From: Bombyx mori | Taxonomy: Eukaryota > Arthropoda > Insecta > Lepidoptera > Bombycidae | NCBI RefSeq assembly: GCF_030269925.1 | Contig: NC_085124.1 | Coordinates: 11,098,001 to 11,162,000 of the forward strand | DNA: 64,000 bases | Reading direction: 5' to 3' | Shown here: piece after piece, positions 50,510 through 62,765 of the stretch | How the letters are laid out: the number at the start of each line of letters is the position of its first letter | Numbering within the stretch: the first letter of the stretch is position 1 | The notes under the pieces: model-generated | Databases searched by the model: none | What the model saw: the letters and a program-made list of their open reading frames with translations, nothing else | What the model was told of the DNA's origin: nothing | Program-made: the position numbers and the translations under genes

Positions 50510-51190
50510 TTTTTTTAATTTTTTTTTATTTGGAGAGTGGGATTGGGTGGGGTAGGATGTTCGAGGCGAAATCGTGACAATACCTGAATAAAGCGCGGAG
50601 CACAGTACGTGCTCGACTACGGGTTGCGTGAGCAACCGACGCAGGGCATGGAAGGGCCCCCAGTCCACCCTGCGTGCGATCGCCGGGATCCACTCCGGTC
50701 TCCGACTCCGGCACGACGACCGCACGACAGGATTTTACACCGGTTGGCGGGACAGCTTCCCGGGGCGGAGTTTAGTAGTGACACCCGGGTTCAGGTCCCC
50801 AACTGACCGGCGGGCGGCGGCGAACACCGTTTCACTGGGTCTCCCTATACCCCCGTCAAACAATCACGTCCCGCGAGCTCACACGCACGTCTGCTCCGCA
50901 TGTTCCAGGTATCGCCAAGATTCACCCCCAACAAGGAAGAGGAAAGGGAAGGAATAACACTGGCTCTCCAACCTACACGCCGGAACACAGCTAGGCTATT
51001 TGGCGGCGGACTCTAGTTGGAGGGTGGTCGCCAGCCAGTCGGACAAGTCCTACCACCGATTATGTATTCGGCTCCCGTTTTGCACCACCCAGGGGTCACT
51101 TGTAGGGAATCGCGGGTTAAACCTACGGAAGCGGGAAGCAATCAACCCCCAAAATCTCTTTACATTTTTTTCCTATGTGCCCCTAAGCCG
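50510..51190 (-). other. 5' part of the non-LTR element, no clear ORF
   Basis: GC-rich stretch continuous with the ORF2 side. The frame above ATG 50509 is open to about 50725 but carries no ORF1 motif I recognise. It may be 5' UTR or the end of ORF1. Confidence 0.4.
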
Positions 51191-51736
51191 TTCATAAACT
51201 TGTGATGAAACTTGGTAGAATTGTCGGTACTCTAGGGAAGTTTTCTGTCCAAATTACCATGAAGAAGTCGAAGATGAGGCGCGAGCGATTTCAAAAAACA
51301 CAGCAGAGCTTATTCGGGTTCCACTAGTCCCAAGATATTTCTTCGAATAACAGCCGACTGTGGTTTGTATACAATAACTATAACTTTAATTCAACCTGTT
51401 AATATATGATTACAAAAAACTAACACGAATAACATTTAAAAAAAAATACAGTAAAAATATGAACACAGACTACACACAAAGAAACCACAGTACCGAGGCT
51501 ATTGAAAGCTAACGAAATGAATAAATTCTTTGTATTCATAAAACCTATGTGAGTGGTTCACTCCGTAATCATGACCTCGTTGCAGGCTTGCAGTAAAATA
51601 ACGCAATTAGAAACAAGCGAATATAGAACAAGTTCTACTGTTATTTTAATAATACGTACTAGTCATCGCTGAGTGGTCAAAATTGTATGTAGGACTTTTT
51701 TCTTGTTATTCTAACATTTTTCCTTCTAAAGGCTAC

Positions 51737-52080
51737 ATTGCCGATCCTGCGTACCGAATGGTAAACAGTCGACGTCGCCAAAAACACACTATCTCGGATT
51801 CTCGCGATCCACTAATGGTGCTTTTAGGAACCCCAAGCACCGGTCATCGTTCTCGCCGAACCCGTCGCTTACAACGAAGGGCTCGGCGAGTAAATTAAAC
51901 CACAGACACAGCCCACTGAGTTTCTAGCCGGATCTTCTCAGTGGGTCGCGTTTCCGATCCGGCGGTAGATTCTGCGAAGCACGGCTCTTGCTAGAACTCG
52001 TGTTAGCAACATCGTCAGCCTACCTAGCCCGGTGCCGCTGATATGGTCTCTCTAGACCATCAGCTTAGGAAAAAAAAAAA
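51737..52080 (+). mobile_element. LINE 3' fragment (Jockey-like)
   Basis: Same coding end (MVNSRRRQKHTISDSRDPL...) and 3' UTR as 47102-47460, more diverged, with an A-run at 52070. Confidence 0.8.
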
Positions 52081-52102
52081 AACTAAAGGTCGGAATCTAT
52101 AC

Positions 52103-52300
52103 TCTATACTAATATTATAAAGAGGAAATATTTGTTTGTTTGTTTGTTTCGAATAGGCTCCGAAACTACTGGACCGATTTGAAAAATTCTTTTTCCATTA
52201 GAAGCCGACATTGTCCTTGATGAACATAGGCTACTTTTTTTTTTTTTTTTTTTCATGTGTGTTTTAATATTTCCGAAGCGAAGCGAGGGCGGGTCGCTAG
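52103..52300 (+). mobile_element. non-autonomous Helitron, family 1
   Basis: TCTATACTAATATTATAAAG ... GAGGGCGGGTCGCTAG|T, containing GTTTGTTTGTTTGTTTC and a long T-run. Confidence 0.75.
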
Positions 52301-53104
52301 TTTGAAATAAAGAAGCATTCTGTTTTATTAATTAAATTCCGGCCAATGTGGAACTGGTTTGCAGCCAACGTCGGTAATACTATGAAGAATACGAAGGTAC
52401 TGTTAACTCATTGTGAGAACAAAATACGTTCGCGTGTTCCGAATTTGTCAGAAAAACATGAAATAGTTTGATAGTCACTGTATTCGACTGACAAGTTTTT
52501 TTTTTACTAGCGTAGACGGGAGGCTGACTCTCGGTCTACTTTTTTAAGCGTTTCCCGAAGCTCTAGATCATGACTGTATTGCCGCCAAACATCTCTACAC
52601 TTTATTAGGTCAAGTCTCAGTGGTTGTAACATGCTTGACATGATGTTCGAAAAACAGTAGTCGATTGTCAGATTAAAAACAAATTTCAGTCTTGTACTCT
52701 TAAACTTAGGGATGAGTTTTATAAAACACGTTTTTATCCATATTTAATGACGTTTTATCGTTAATGCTATTAGCGGCACTGATAATGCTTTGAAATGACG
52801 AACCTGCTTTCTCATTTGTGGTACTTTATCAAAGGGACTGACCGTAACGACTTATCGTTGGGTACAAATACAAAAAACGTACTCTCTTTTGTACGAATAT
52901 CCAACGAATTACGTCACACTCTGGGAACGCTATTTAGTACTACAACAATCTTATATATCGGGTAGTGCTATTTTAGATTTAGAGGTAGCAATTTCAATTT
53001 AGTATTATTGAATCAATGCATGATTTCATAGAACGAAACCAATGCGTAACTGACTATTTTAAGAGTATTATTATTAATGACAAGAAAATGATTTTGTCTT
53101 CGAT

Positions 53105-53450
53105 AAGCTTCCTTTCGTTTGCCGCTAGGGTCGCTGTTCCAACTCCATACCGACGCTTGCAAGGCAAACGTGACTAAGCGTCAATAACTGCTTTGTACAT
53201 AAATGATAGGTAATAATCATAATAGGTGATGCGCAAAAAAAAAATTCTAGGTCTATTAAAATCATTTCAATCCCACAGCTAGATTCGTTAAAATAGATTT
53301 TTTTCAGGTATTTCAACTTTAAATCAGTCTACTGTAAAGTTCACGCATTGTCGCTTAGTCACGTTTGCCTTTCAAGCGTCGATACAAATTTGAGTTAACT
53401 TTAACGCGATCGGGAAGTTAAAAAACTCGCAGTAAGCACACTGTACGGCA
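53105..53450. mobile_element. older relative of the 24200 MITE
   Basis: Contains TTTGCCGCTAGGG...CTGTTCCAAC and, at the right, CGATCGGGAAGTTAAAAAACTCGCAGTAAGCACACTGTAC, matching the 24200-24371 element with an added central segment bounded by inverted AGGCAAACGTGACTAAGCG. Confidence 0.55.
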
Positions 53451-53721
53451 GCGAGCACTGAAACTAAAGAGAACCGTCGCAACGTTTGCCGGAGCGCAAG
53501 ACGTGGACTGGATTTAAAGGTCGACGACCCCGCCACAGCGGGACTCAGGACTTCACAGCCAGAATATTAAATGACGCTAGGAGTCATTTAATGATCGCCT
53601 ATAAACGTCATTAACGTAAGCCGCTAACAAAAAAAATACTAAGTAATATCCTTAGGCGTAAATGTATATTGTTTTCAAGACAAACGCTAAAATCTGATCC
53701 AACATTCTAGCTAACCAAAAA

Positions 53722-53977
53722 AAATTTTTTTTTTTTTATTGCTTAGATGGGTGGACGAGCTCCCAGCCCACCTGGTGTTAAGTGGTTACTGGAGCCCATA
53801 GACATCCACAACGTAAATGCGCCACCCACCTTGAGATATAAGTTCTAAGGTCTCAAGTATAGTTACAACGGCTGCCCCACCCTTCAAACCGAAACACATT
53901 ATTGCTTCACGGTAGAAATAGGCAGGGTGGTGGTACCCACCAGCGCGGACTCACAAGAGGTCCTACCACCAGTAAAA
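53722..53977 (-). repeat. Bm1-type SINE, 5'-truncated
   Basis: Long poly-T, GATGGGTGGACGAGCTCCCA... to CCTACCACCAGTAAAAA. Close to consensus of the other copies. Confidence 0.85.
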
Positions 53978-55266
53978 ACATATAAATAATTTCTCGAAAC
54001 ATAACTTTTAAAAGTGAATGTAGTTGAGTATGTTGATAAACAAGAACGCCATTTTCTAGTCAGTTGTTTGAGATTAAAGAAGGTACTCTATAACATTTTG
54101 TTAGTGCAATTAACATCTTCCGTAGTCAGCCGTGAAAGGGCTGGCGGAAGTCGATTGATTTGGGCCACGTAACATCGTCGCTTCGACAAGAGAAATGTTT
54201 ATTTTACTATAGTTAAAACTTGAATTACTGTTTCGAGCATGTACTAATATAGTTGTTGTTCTGTTAGTGAAAGTTGTTCAATCATAATCCTTACTTGAGA
54301 CATTTATATTGCTGTGTTTGATATCAGTGATTAATTTCGTATTTACTACCCATTATGTAAGATTAAAATAAGTAGAATGAATCCATCTGAACTAAAGTAA
54401 TAATACATAAGGTTAATTATTAATTTTACATACAGATACATTTACTTACTTAGTCCTGCTTACACCTGCAACGGTAACATTCGGTATAGAAGCTTGTACT
54501 AAAATTAGGATTCTATAAAAAGCTCGGCTCCACAGAAAGCAACATTTTAGTCAATAACTGGAAACTCAGTGTTGTTTTTATCGTTTAAAAAAATATATTT
54601 TAAAAATATTATCTTACATAGTTCTTCTAATTATTATTAACATTATGTCATTGTAGGGTGACTAATGTAATAATTAGCTTACATTAGTTTTGTCACGTGC
54701 GTCGTCAAAGGTTTTGTGTTTCGTAATATGCAACTTACAAGTAAACTGACGGCAACCTACATAAATACATTGTTCCTTTAAATTCTTGAATTTCTAAAAC
54801 TATATCTGCTGTACGAATACATAATATATAAATTTATTCACGTTTAAATGGATAAAACAACAACGAAACTTTGTCTATTCTGAATTATAAAAAGAAAAAT
54901 AGAAATTGTGATAGAAAACTTCATATTAATTAACATAAAAAAGTAGTTAATAAACCATTAAACTGCTACAAAAAAAAGAGTTATTATAATATTTAAATAA
55001 TATGCATCAACTCCCGAACATGAAGGAAGTATCAAGTGATCTTCATCTTAAATGAAGTTATTACGATAAAACGACACACTGTTCCTCTGGGTCAATTGCG
55101 AGGTCAGAAGACGCCTATAGAGATAAATACCGTTTAATTACTAGACAACATTCCCGAATCCAACTCTAATTGAAATAAAACGTCATCAACTTTACATCCT
55201 TGAAAACGGGCTTCATAACGCAAAAGTTATAATTGCGAAAAAAAGAGGTCTATCTATTTTATATTA

Positions 55267-56172
55267 CTAGCTGACCCGGCAGACTTCGTAGTGCCTCAAT
55301 CGATAAATAAAGGACCTAAACTTTTGTATAAAACAAACAAAAGGAATCCGTCCGATTTTTTTTTTCTTCCTACCTATGCTGATAGCCTTGAGAGGCTATT
55401 TCAGCTTCACCCTAACGTTTGTAGATGAGCTCGCGGGGCTCAACCGGAGAGTTGCTAACACTGACCCTAGCAAGAGCAGTGCTTCGCAGAATCTACCACC
55501 GGATCGGAAACGCGACCCACTGAGAAGATCCGGCGAGAAACTCAGTGGGCTGTGTCTATGGGTTAGTTCGCTCGTCGAGCCCTTCGTCGCAAGCGACGGG
55601 TTCGACGAGGACGGTGACCGGTGCTTGTGGTGCCTAAAAGTTCCGTTAATGGATCAGGAGGATCCGTAATGACGTGCTTTGGGCGACGTCGACGGTTTAC
55701 CATTCGGTCTACTGGGTCGGGTATGTAATTTCCAGCGGCTACGATGAGAGGGTTCTCATGTCGTGCCGCCTTCTCAAAATGGCGCAGCGATGCCGACTGC
55801 AGATACTTACTAACTGAATCGAGCTCCAGGTCATCATGGAGATCCACGTTCCTAAGGAACCAAGGCGCTCCAACGGCTATCCTGCAGAATCGTGATTGAA
55901 TAACCTGAATGGATTTCAAGTGGGTGCGGGCTGCGTGAGCGAACACTACGCTTGCATACGTCATGACGGGCTCCGTCCGACGGAGGAGACATCAAAGGGA
56001 AAACAAAATTATTTTTATTTAATTCCGCGCATTTTTATATTTATCTATCTTTTAAACCTTCTCTGGACTTCCACAAATAATTCAAGACCAAAATTAGCCA
56101 AATCGGTCCAGCCGTTCTCGAGTTTTAGCGAGACTAACGAACAGCAATTCATTTTTATATAAGTATATAGAA
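55267..56172 (-). mobile_element. Helitron-like repeat split by a LINE
   Basis: Left piece CTAGCTGACCCGGCAGAC... to 55346 and right piece 55981-56172 (...CGGTCCAGCCGTTCTCGAG...) form one repeat interrupted by the LINE at 55356-55971. Confidence 0.65.
55356..55971 (-). mobile_element. 5'-truncated LINE inserted in a Helitron-like repeat
   Basis: 616 bp holding the last 130 codons of ORF2 (starting about VMTYASVVFAHAARTH) and the 3' UTR. Both flanks carry the 9-bp duplication TCCGTCCGA (55347-55355, 55972-55980), giving exact ends. Confidence 0.85.
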
Positions 56173-57049
56173 GATAGATTAAAATGTATTATTTTAAATG
56201 AAATTCCGGTATTCGAAATTTCGTCATATCAAAAGTTGGTATTACGAAGATAATACCAGATTAGTAGTTTTGTTGAATCGCCTTATCGAGATATTATGCT
56301 AATCAGTGTTACAAAATAAACTCACTTTTTACGATTGACGTGTAAAATCTTTGGTTTATAATATTTATTTAGAGGACGCGCCTATGTATTTCAATTATAA
56401 CGATAAACTGATGCCGGATTCGATTGGAATACCTACATGTATTTGTATTTTTTGAATTCACGGCCAACCTGATTAAATTGTTACGAGGGTCCGTAAATTA
56501 GTCGAAGTCTTGAGTGTACTATGATGTGTATATGGTTCCCAGAAATGGGCATTATTATTCCTTAACTAAGGATTTAAACGAATCACCGGATATTACCGCA
56601 AATAAAACAAGGGTCAAAGAAATAAGTAATGCTTTTTCCAACAAATTAAATTCTGGCTACATTGTTGTAAATTACTGCAATATTACTTTTATCAGAAAAA
56701 AAAACAGATAAGCTAAAAAAAATATGTATCCTATTTGGATGACTTCAATATTTATTATACTTATTTTGGTCAAATTCAAAAAATAAAAACAAGCGTATGT
56801 TGTGTGAAAACCAGCACATATAGAGCATATCATATAACAGATGACATCACTTATCTAATGAAATTGAATGCTCCATGATATCATACTCAGACATTGTACT
56901 CAACAGAACGGCAGTCTGGTCTAATTGACCTTGAAAAAGTTTTTACCTTAGTATAGAAAAATTTGGTTTACATTTTATATTTGTATTAATAATCCTCGGT
57001 TATGAAACTTGTATCTGGGGATATGTAAATTCAGATTTTGCCCTGCCTA
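56173..57049. other. no gene seen
   Basis: AT-rich, only short frames, no repeat I recognise. Confidence 0.5.
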
Positions 57050-57200
57050 GACAGTTGATGCGTATTCTGTAGTTTAGTACGTCTGCGCGTGACCCCGATG
57101 AGACGGTAGGAGGCGGGGCATGGTCGGCTCTGCAAATAGCGACGTTTTCTCAACGCACCGGCGAATCCGTCTGGAGAATTTTCCGACTCTGTCTAGTCAT
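57050..57200. promoter_or_regulatory. GC-rich island with GC box
   Basis: Contains GGAGGCGGGGCATGG and several CpGs in an AT-rich setting. Could be a promoter-proximal element; nothing fixes a strand. Confidence 0.2.
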
Positions 57201-57829
57201 TTTACATATAGATCGGTCAATAGGTTGAACTCAAGAACCATGACAGATTCATCGAAGTTGCTGTATGAATAAATTTATTCATTCAGATGGAATTGGAACA
57301 GTAGGTTAAAAATCAAGATTTCAGGGTCTGCTGATATAAATTTTAAGTTTAACATAACTTATATTGTGTAATCGAAGATAGTTTAACGAGATTATAAAAA
57401 AAAATATTTAGAAGTACCTTAACATACAATTTATTTTTGGTTTATTTAACATTACGAGGAATGGGTGCGTGGATGTTATGTTAAAACTAAATACGGAGGG
57501 ATAATATATAATAAATTGAAATGATTAAATAAAATGAATATATTATGTTCAAATACCTTTGAAAAAAATCGAAGGTATTGTATTAATTAAACCCAAAGTA
57601 AATTTTATGAATCATGAAGAAAAATATTGGTATGAATGAATGGGATAGATTTTCAAAAACAGCCTATAGCTTTAAGCAAAAGCGCTGACCTCAGTAGTCA
57701 TGGTCAAATAACGCTATTGATCCCCATAGAACAAACTACAACGTCAATAAAACCGGAAATTTGTTTATAGTGCCATATACACAGAAAATGTGGACATACC
57801 GTCTGCTTACTTAGAACTATGTCATCTCA

Positions 57830-58070
57830 AAACGTTCGGCCATCGAATCAAAATCACTGCACCGAGTTCCAATTATGAGGGTTACACGAAAGCACACAAG
57901 ACGAGGAAACGCCACGGAACACAAGCGCGTCGCGAGTCTGACTCGGCAAAGTGAGCTGTGAGTGAGTGAGGTGGAATTATTGATCGAGTTCCCGGCGCCG
58001 GCGAGCCGCATATCCCTAGTTCACGTAAACCCCTCCCCTCGGAAAACCTACCCTTGTGACACAATATTGT
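57830..58070 (-). promoter_or_regulatory. GC-rich island, candidate promoter or non-coding first exon
   Basis: GC-rich, unique-looking, between AT-rich flanks and 22 kb upstream of the spectrin start codon. On the minus strand it ends near a donor-like TCTAA|GTAAGC (57811). No ORF worth calling. A link to spectrin is inference only. Confidence 0.25.
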
Positions 58071-58204
58071 AACGAATCTTTTTAATATTGAATAAAACGT
58101 TTTTTTTTTTCATTTTTGTCATCTAATTCACACCTAAATATGCCATATCCGTTTATCTCTTTATATGTTAATTATGTTTTAGATTGAAGTTGTCTTCAAT
58201 TTTT

Positions 58205-58435
58205 CTTTTATTTTTTTTATTGCTTAGATGGGTGGACGAGCTCACATCCCACCTGATGTTAAGTGGTTACTGGAGCCCATAGACATCTACAACGTAAATA
58301 TGCCACCCACCTTGAGATATAAGTTCTACAATCTCAAGTATAGTTACAACGGCTACCCCACCCTTCAAACCGAAACGCATTACTGCTTCACGGCAGAAAT
58401 AGGCGGGGTGGTGGTACCTACCCGCGCGGACTCAT
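58205..58435 (-). repeat. Bm1-type SINE, 5'-truncated
   Basis: Poly-T, GATGGGTGGACGAGCTCACATCC... to CTACCCGCGCGGACTCA. Same core as the others. Confidence 0.85.
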
Positions 58436-58656
58436 TTGAATTATTGAGAACACTTACTCCCACTACTGGGATAGCGTATTAACACGCATGGGAACGCACC
58501 AAACCCCAGCCTATTTCTGCTGCAAACCAATCGTCCGTTCCAATTTGAGGAGCGGGTTCTTGGTTTTTCTGTAAAATTAAGGTTTCGACCTCACGTCTCA
58601 AAGTGGGTGACGACAAAATTTCAAATACGTACTCGGTATTATAATTTTATTGAAAA

Positions 58657-58872
58657 CTAGCGACCCGCCCTCGCTTCGCTTCGGAAACATTAAAACACAC
58701 ATGAAACAAAAAAAATAAAATAAAAAAATATTTAAAAAAAGTAGCCTATGTTCATCAGGGACAATGTCTGCTTCTAATGGAAAAAGAATTTTTCAAATCG
58801 GTCCAGTAGTTTCGGAGCCTATTCGAAACAAACAAACAAACAAATCTTTCCTCTTTATAATATTAGTATAGA
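58657..58872 (-). mobile_element. non-autonomous Helitron, family 1
   Basis: Inverse-oriented copy of 52103-52300, both termini intact and A/T flanked. Confidence 0.78.
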
Positions 58873-59570
58873 TGTTCTTTTTTATAACTATGTATGTAAT
58901 CCCTTTTTATTGGAAGTTACCTAAGGTAAAAGCACTAATGCTGGACATTGAACTAAAAGATGACACTTTAAAAAAAAATTTATTCTAATAAGGAAACTAA
59001 ACACTTAAATAACATTGCTATTGATGTTAAAGACACCTAGTACCATCTATGATACATTCTCAAAAGCTTGCGTACAGTGTTAGAAGCAAATTTCAAAATG
59101 GCATCAGTTGACAACAAACAATGTGAGCAGGTTGACGTTTTGCGCGTAATTCTTAGCGTTTTCTTTAAGCCATCTGACTTTTAACAGGTGTGATTTTGTC
59201 TTATATTTTTATAATTATTGGCTACTGTTGGTTTCGATATTATAAATGTATGAAATTATTGATTTATTAGGACCATTTCCTTGTTATTTTGGTTTGTTTT
59301 TGTACAAATTTTAAGTGGTGTTTACTATTAGTACCAAAAATGAATCAAAACCTAAAAGATGACACGTGTGTCTTCTACTAGGGTTACATCGAACTGAATT
59401 TGTTAGCTTAATTTTCTTCAAATTCAGCCTTTATGTTGTAAAACAAAAGTTTCAATCTGAGTTTCGTTCATTTTGCACGAGCCTAACTAAACGAAGACAG
59501 TGTCAACTATTAGGGTATACCAGATGTCAACTATTAGTATCAACTAATTTCAGCTTAAGTTTCGAGCACG

Positions 59571-60715
59571 ATGCCGCCAGTAAAGGGTCAGATGTTTCAA
59601 TACTCTGAAGCCAATATTGAAGAAGCCATAAAAGAATGTATATGTTTGAGGGTTTACTGGTGGCCCTGAGGCCTTACCAGTTTCATAAGGACAGAAGGGG
59701 CGGAATTTGCTAACAGCTACCCGAGCGCCTCCAAGGGAGACCTAATAACTCAAGAGTAGCTGCTTCGCGAATGAATCTACTACCGGATCGGGATCGCGAC
59801 CCGCTGAGAAGATCCGGCGAGAAACTCAACGGGCTGATGCTTAGGTTAGGTTGCACGTCGAACTCTTTGCCGAGTTCGACGAGTATGATTACCGGGATCT
59901 CTACTCCTAGTGTTAAAGCGGAAGGCGTCTAATGCAAGGGTTATTGGATCTGATGGATCCGTAAGGAGGTGTCTAGGGCGACGACGGTGACTGGCTCCTG
60001 CGTGGTCAGGATTCGGGGAGTAGTCAGCGGCGGCAACAATAAGGCGATTACCATGACGCATTGCCTTATCGAAGTAACGTTCCGACACTGACTTCATGTA
60101 TTTTCTGATCGGTTCGAGGTCCAAGTCGTCTTGTAAGTCGACGCTCCTCACGAACCACGGGGCTCCGACTGCTAACATGCAAAAACAAGATTGTAGGGAT
60201 TGGAGGGTATCTATGTGTGTGCGGGCCGCGTGAGCAAACACCACACTCGCGTAAGTCATGACCGGCCTTATAAGCGGCCGTAAGCTTTGTAAAGTGTCAC
60301 CTTGTTCCGAAGGGACATTTTACTCCGCTTACAGATCATGGGGTAGAGTCTGCCGAGAATAAAAGCGGCACGGTTGCGGACTGATTTTATATGTGGGTGG
60401 AATGTCATGGATGCATCCAGGGTGACTCCCAAGTACTTGACCCTCCTGGTCCAGGGTATGAGGCGGGGCGTTCCGATAGCTACTGCGGCAAAGAAATTTT
60501 GAGTTCCACGAGTAACTTTATTAAATAAAGTCAAGGGAAAGACACCTACTATGCGTAACATGGGAAGAAGTTGTTATTTAACCGAATATATAGAAAAATA
60601 CTCGTAACATGGTTAAAAGCTATGGTCAAACAAGGGTTTCCAATAGGAAAAGATAATTTACAAGATAGCGTTAAGAAAATAGTTGATGATCTTAAGATTG
60701 ATTATAATTGTTTAT
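59571..60715 (+). pseudogene. broken pogo/Tc5-like transposase N-terminus
   Basis: ATG 59571 opens MPPVKGQMFQYSEANIEEAI up to the LINE at about 59640. After the LINE, 60560-60715 codes a TWLKAMVKQGFPIGKDNL-like segment then a stop. Such WL..MxxxGFPI..D.L wording is typical of the CENPB/Tc5-type HTH of pogo-like transposases. A one-base shift lies near 60590. No catalytic DDE domain remains. Confidence 0.55.
59640..60559 (-). mobile_element. 5'-truncated LINE inserted in a DNA transposon
   Basis: About 920 bp carrying the end of a reverse-transcriptase ORF in two frames (60561-60268, then 60259-59846; one frameshift near 60264) and the same 3' tail as 2835-3060. Related to, but distinct from, 55356-55971. 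Confidence 0.8.
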
Positions 60716-61008
60716 AACAAAACTAACGTTAAAGTCGTGTCTATTATTAGTGCCAACTGATGTCAATTTTTGGTGGATTTGATTTTCGATGCTGTCATCT
60801 TTTAGTGTCTATGGCAAAACTAACAAGTTTGTAATTTTTTGTAGAAACTACAACAGTATTGAAATATTTTATATGAAAAAATTGATCTCTAAATGTTGCT
60901 CTAACAGTAAAAAAAAAGATTTAATATAATATTTGATAAATACATTTGATAACTGAGAATGAAGTTTGATTTGTCCTTAAAGTGTCTAGCATTAGTGCTT
61001 TTACCTTA

Positions 61009-62347
61009 AACGATTAATATAGTTAACAAACAATCAACTAATATTAAATATTATTATGTTGGAAATTTACGTTTAGATTTGTTAGTTGTCTTCATAATTA
61101 AGTAATAAACCTCAAGATCTTTTTATGTTTTGCCACTAGATTATTTTTCTTCTTTTGGAAAGAAACATTGAAATGAGCTGCCATCAATCAATATTTAAAT
61201 AGGTAAATTATCACCCCCTGTCTCACACCCAAATTCTAGTAACGGTGACGTCACGTAAATGCAATGTGCATCTTCATGACGTCACCGTCGTCATTTACAG
61301 TTTGGCAATTACCCCGACTACTACATGTAAGAAGTTTGTAACTTAGTGAATATCTGCATGATTTTATAAAAAAATTGATGTTTTAATACTGTGATAACAT
61401 AGATTATACTACTGAATATATGAATAGAATACTACTGATTAATATTCAATATGGTCATATCACTAATAGCTCAAGAGATAGATTGATTTTATGTATCACA
61501 TTTTCTCTTTTGTTTTCTTATTCAAATTTTTATTTGTAATTGTGGAAAAAATCTCTTTTCTTTTTTTGTTAATTATACTAAAGCTCTTTACAATATTTAT
61601 ACTATATCTAACTTCACAAAATAGATTAAGAAAACCATCTGATAAACAAAGAAAAAAAGTTTTTGGCTATTTTGAAACATACTAGGTTATTTTTAAATAC
61701 ATATTGGTCTCAAATTATATTGGTCTAATGTATGTATGAGCCCTGTAGAACCCAAAACAGCTGAATTGATTTTGATGAAATTTTCAGCAAATCTTCATAT
61801 TGGCCTGTGATGATCTTGTAAAATTAGGTAGTGATCAGATCAAAGTAAAATAAAAATGGACCAGAAATGCCAGGTCTCATTTGACTAGTTTATAATATAA
61901 ATGGTAAATATTGAATTAACATCCTCATTACACAAATTTATATACTCTGTATGATTGCATCTACTGACTGAATGTATGTTTGTCTTGATGAAAGTCAATG
62001 ATGAAAGCCACCCAAATCCCTATTGTATTACATAACAACTATACCACTATTCTAACAATAATGCATAATTGCTTCAACATAAATAGGTAGTACTTTCACA
62101 TATTCATCTATCACTTCTATCAGCGCCATTATGGCTACTATGGGTGAATTTAATTGTGAGTAATATTATCAACACACTATATATTGAATTATGCATTTAA
62201 CTACAATTAAGTATCATCCAAATGAGTTAAAAAATAAGAAAGTTTGTGTTTCTGGACAATTTATACCCATTTAAAATTATATTATATTATTAGGTATAGT
62301 CTAGCCAGGTAATATTAACCATCGAAACATTACATAAGTAAAATTGA
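61009..62347. other. no gene seen
   Basis: AT-rich; the inverted CRE pair is the only structured feature. Confidence 0.5.
61242..61288. promoter_or_regulatory. inverted pair of CRE-like sites
   Basis: ACGGTGACGTCA (61242-61253) and TGACGTCACCGT (61277-61288) form a perfect 12-bp inverted repeat with a 23-bp loop. Each arm contains the palindromic CRE/ATF site TGACGTCA. Confidence 0.4.
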
Positions 62348-62765
62348 CATCATCATCATCTCAGCCTGTTCACTGTCCACTGCTGAACATAGGCCTCTCC
62401 AACCAATCTCCAGTGCGGCTGGTTCATTGCCACCTGTATTCTACGTGACCTAGCGATTCTCACCAGTCGTCGATCCATCTGTTAGGTGGCCGTCCCACAC
62501 TGCATTTGCCAGTATGTGGTCTCCACTCGAGGATTTTTCCACCCCAATGGCCGTTCAATTTCCGCGCTATGTGGCCTGCCCACTGCCACTTCAGCTTGCT
62601 AATCCTAGAGGCTATGTCAGCAACTTTGGCTTTTCTACAGATCTCATTTCTGATTCAGTCTCGTAGAGTAATACCAAGCATAGCCCTCTTCATAGCTCGC
62701 TGCGCGACCCTAAGCTTCCTACAAATATCCCTTGTGAAGCACCACATCTTGGAACCGTAAGTCAT
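62348..62765 (-). mobile_element. RTE-type LINE 3' fragment
   Basis: ATCATCATC tail at the left. The minus strand codes relics of an RT C-terminus (WAGHIAR-like, VGRPPNRWIDD) broken by stops. Older than the other LINEs. Confidence 0.7.

Larger units (their letters stand above)
47487..51190 (-). mobile_element. nearly full-length non-LTR retrotransposon (CR1/Jockey-like)
   Basis: Poly-A tail at 47488-47502 (T-run on the plus strand), then an ORF2 with endonuclease and reverse transcriptase, and a GC-rich 5' part from about 50510 to 51190 whose left limit I cannot fix. Its last ~130 bp match the truncated tails at 3712, 4052 and 39757, so the family is repeated in this window. I place it in the broad Jockey/CR1 group from its endonuclease and RT motifs, not in a named family. 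Confidence 0.85.
52301..55266. other. no gene seen
   Basis: Contains an old MITE relative (53105-53450) and a SINE (53722-53977). The remainder is AT-rich without coding signal. Confidence 0.6.
58924..61006 (+). mobile_element. TA-flanked DNA transposon with pogo-like remnant
   Basis: Terminal inverted repeats AGGTAAAAGCACTAATGCT (right end inverted, GGACA versus AGACA following) abut TA on both sides (58922-58923, 61007-61008). Inside are a short start frame (ATG 59571), a LINE (59640-59 to 60559) and a second coding piece, plus many copies of a GTGTC(T/A)ACTATTAGTG-like motif. Without the LINE the element is about 1.16 kb, so most of the transposase gene is already lost. Confidence 0.7.
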
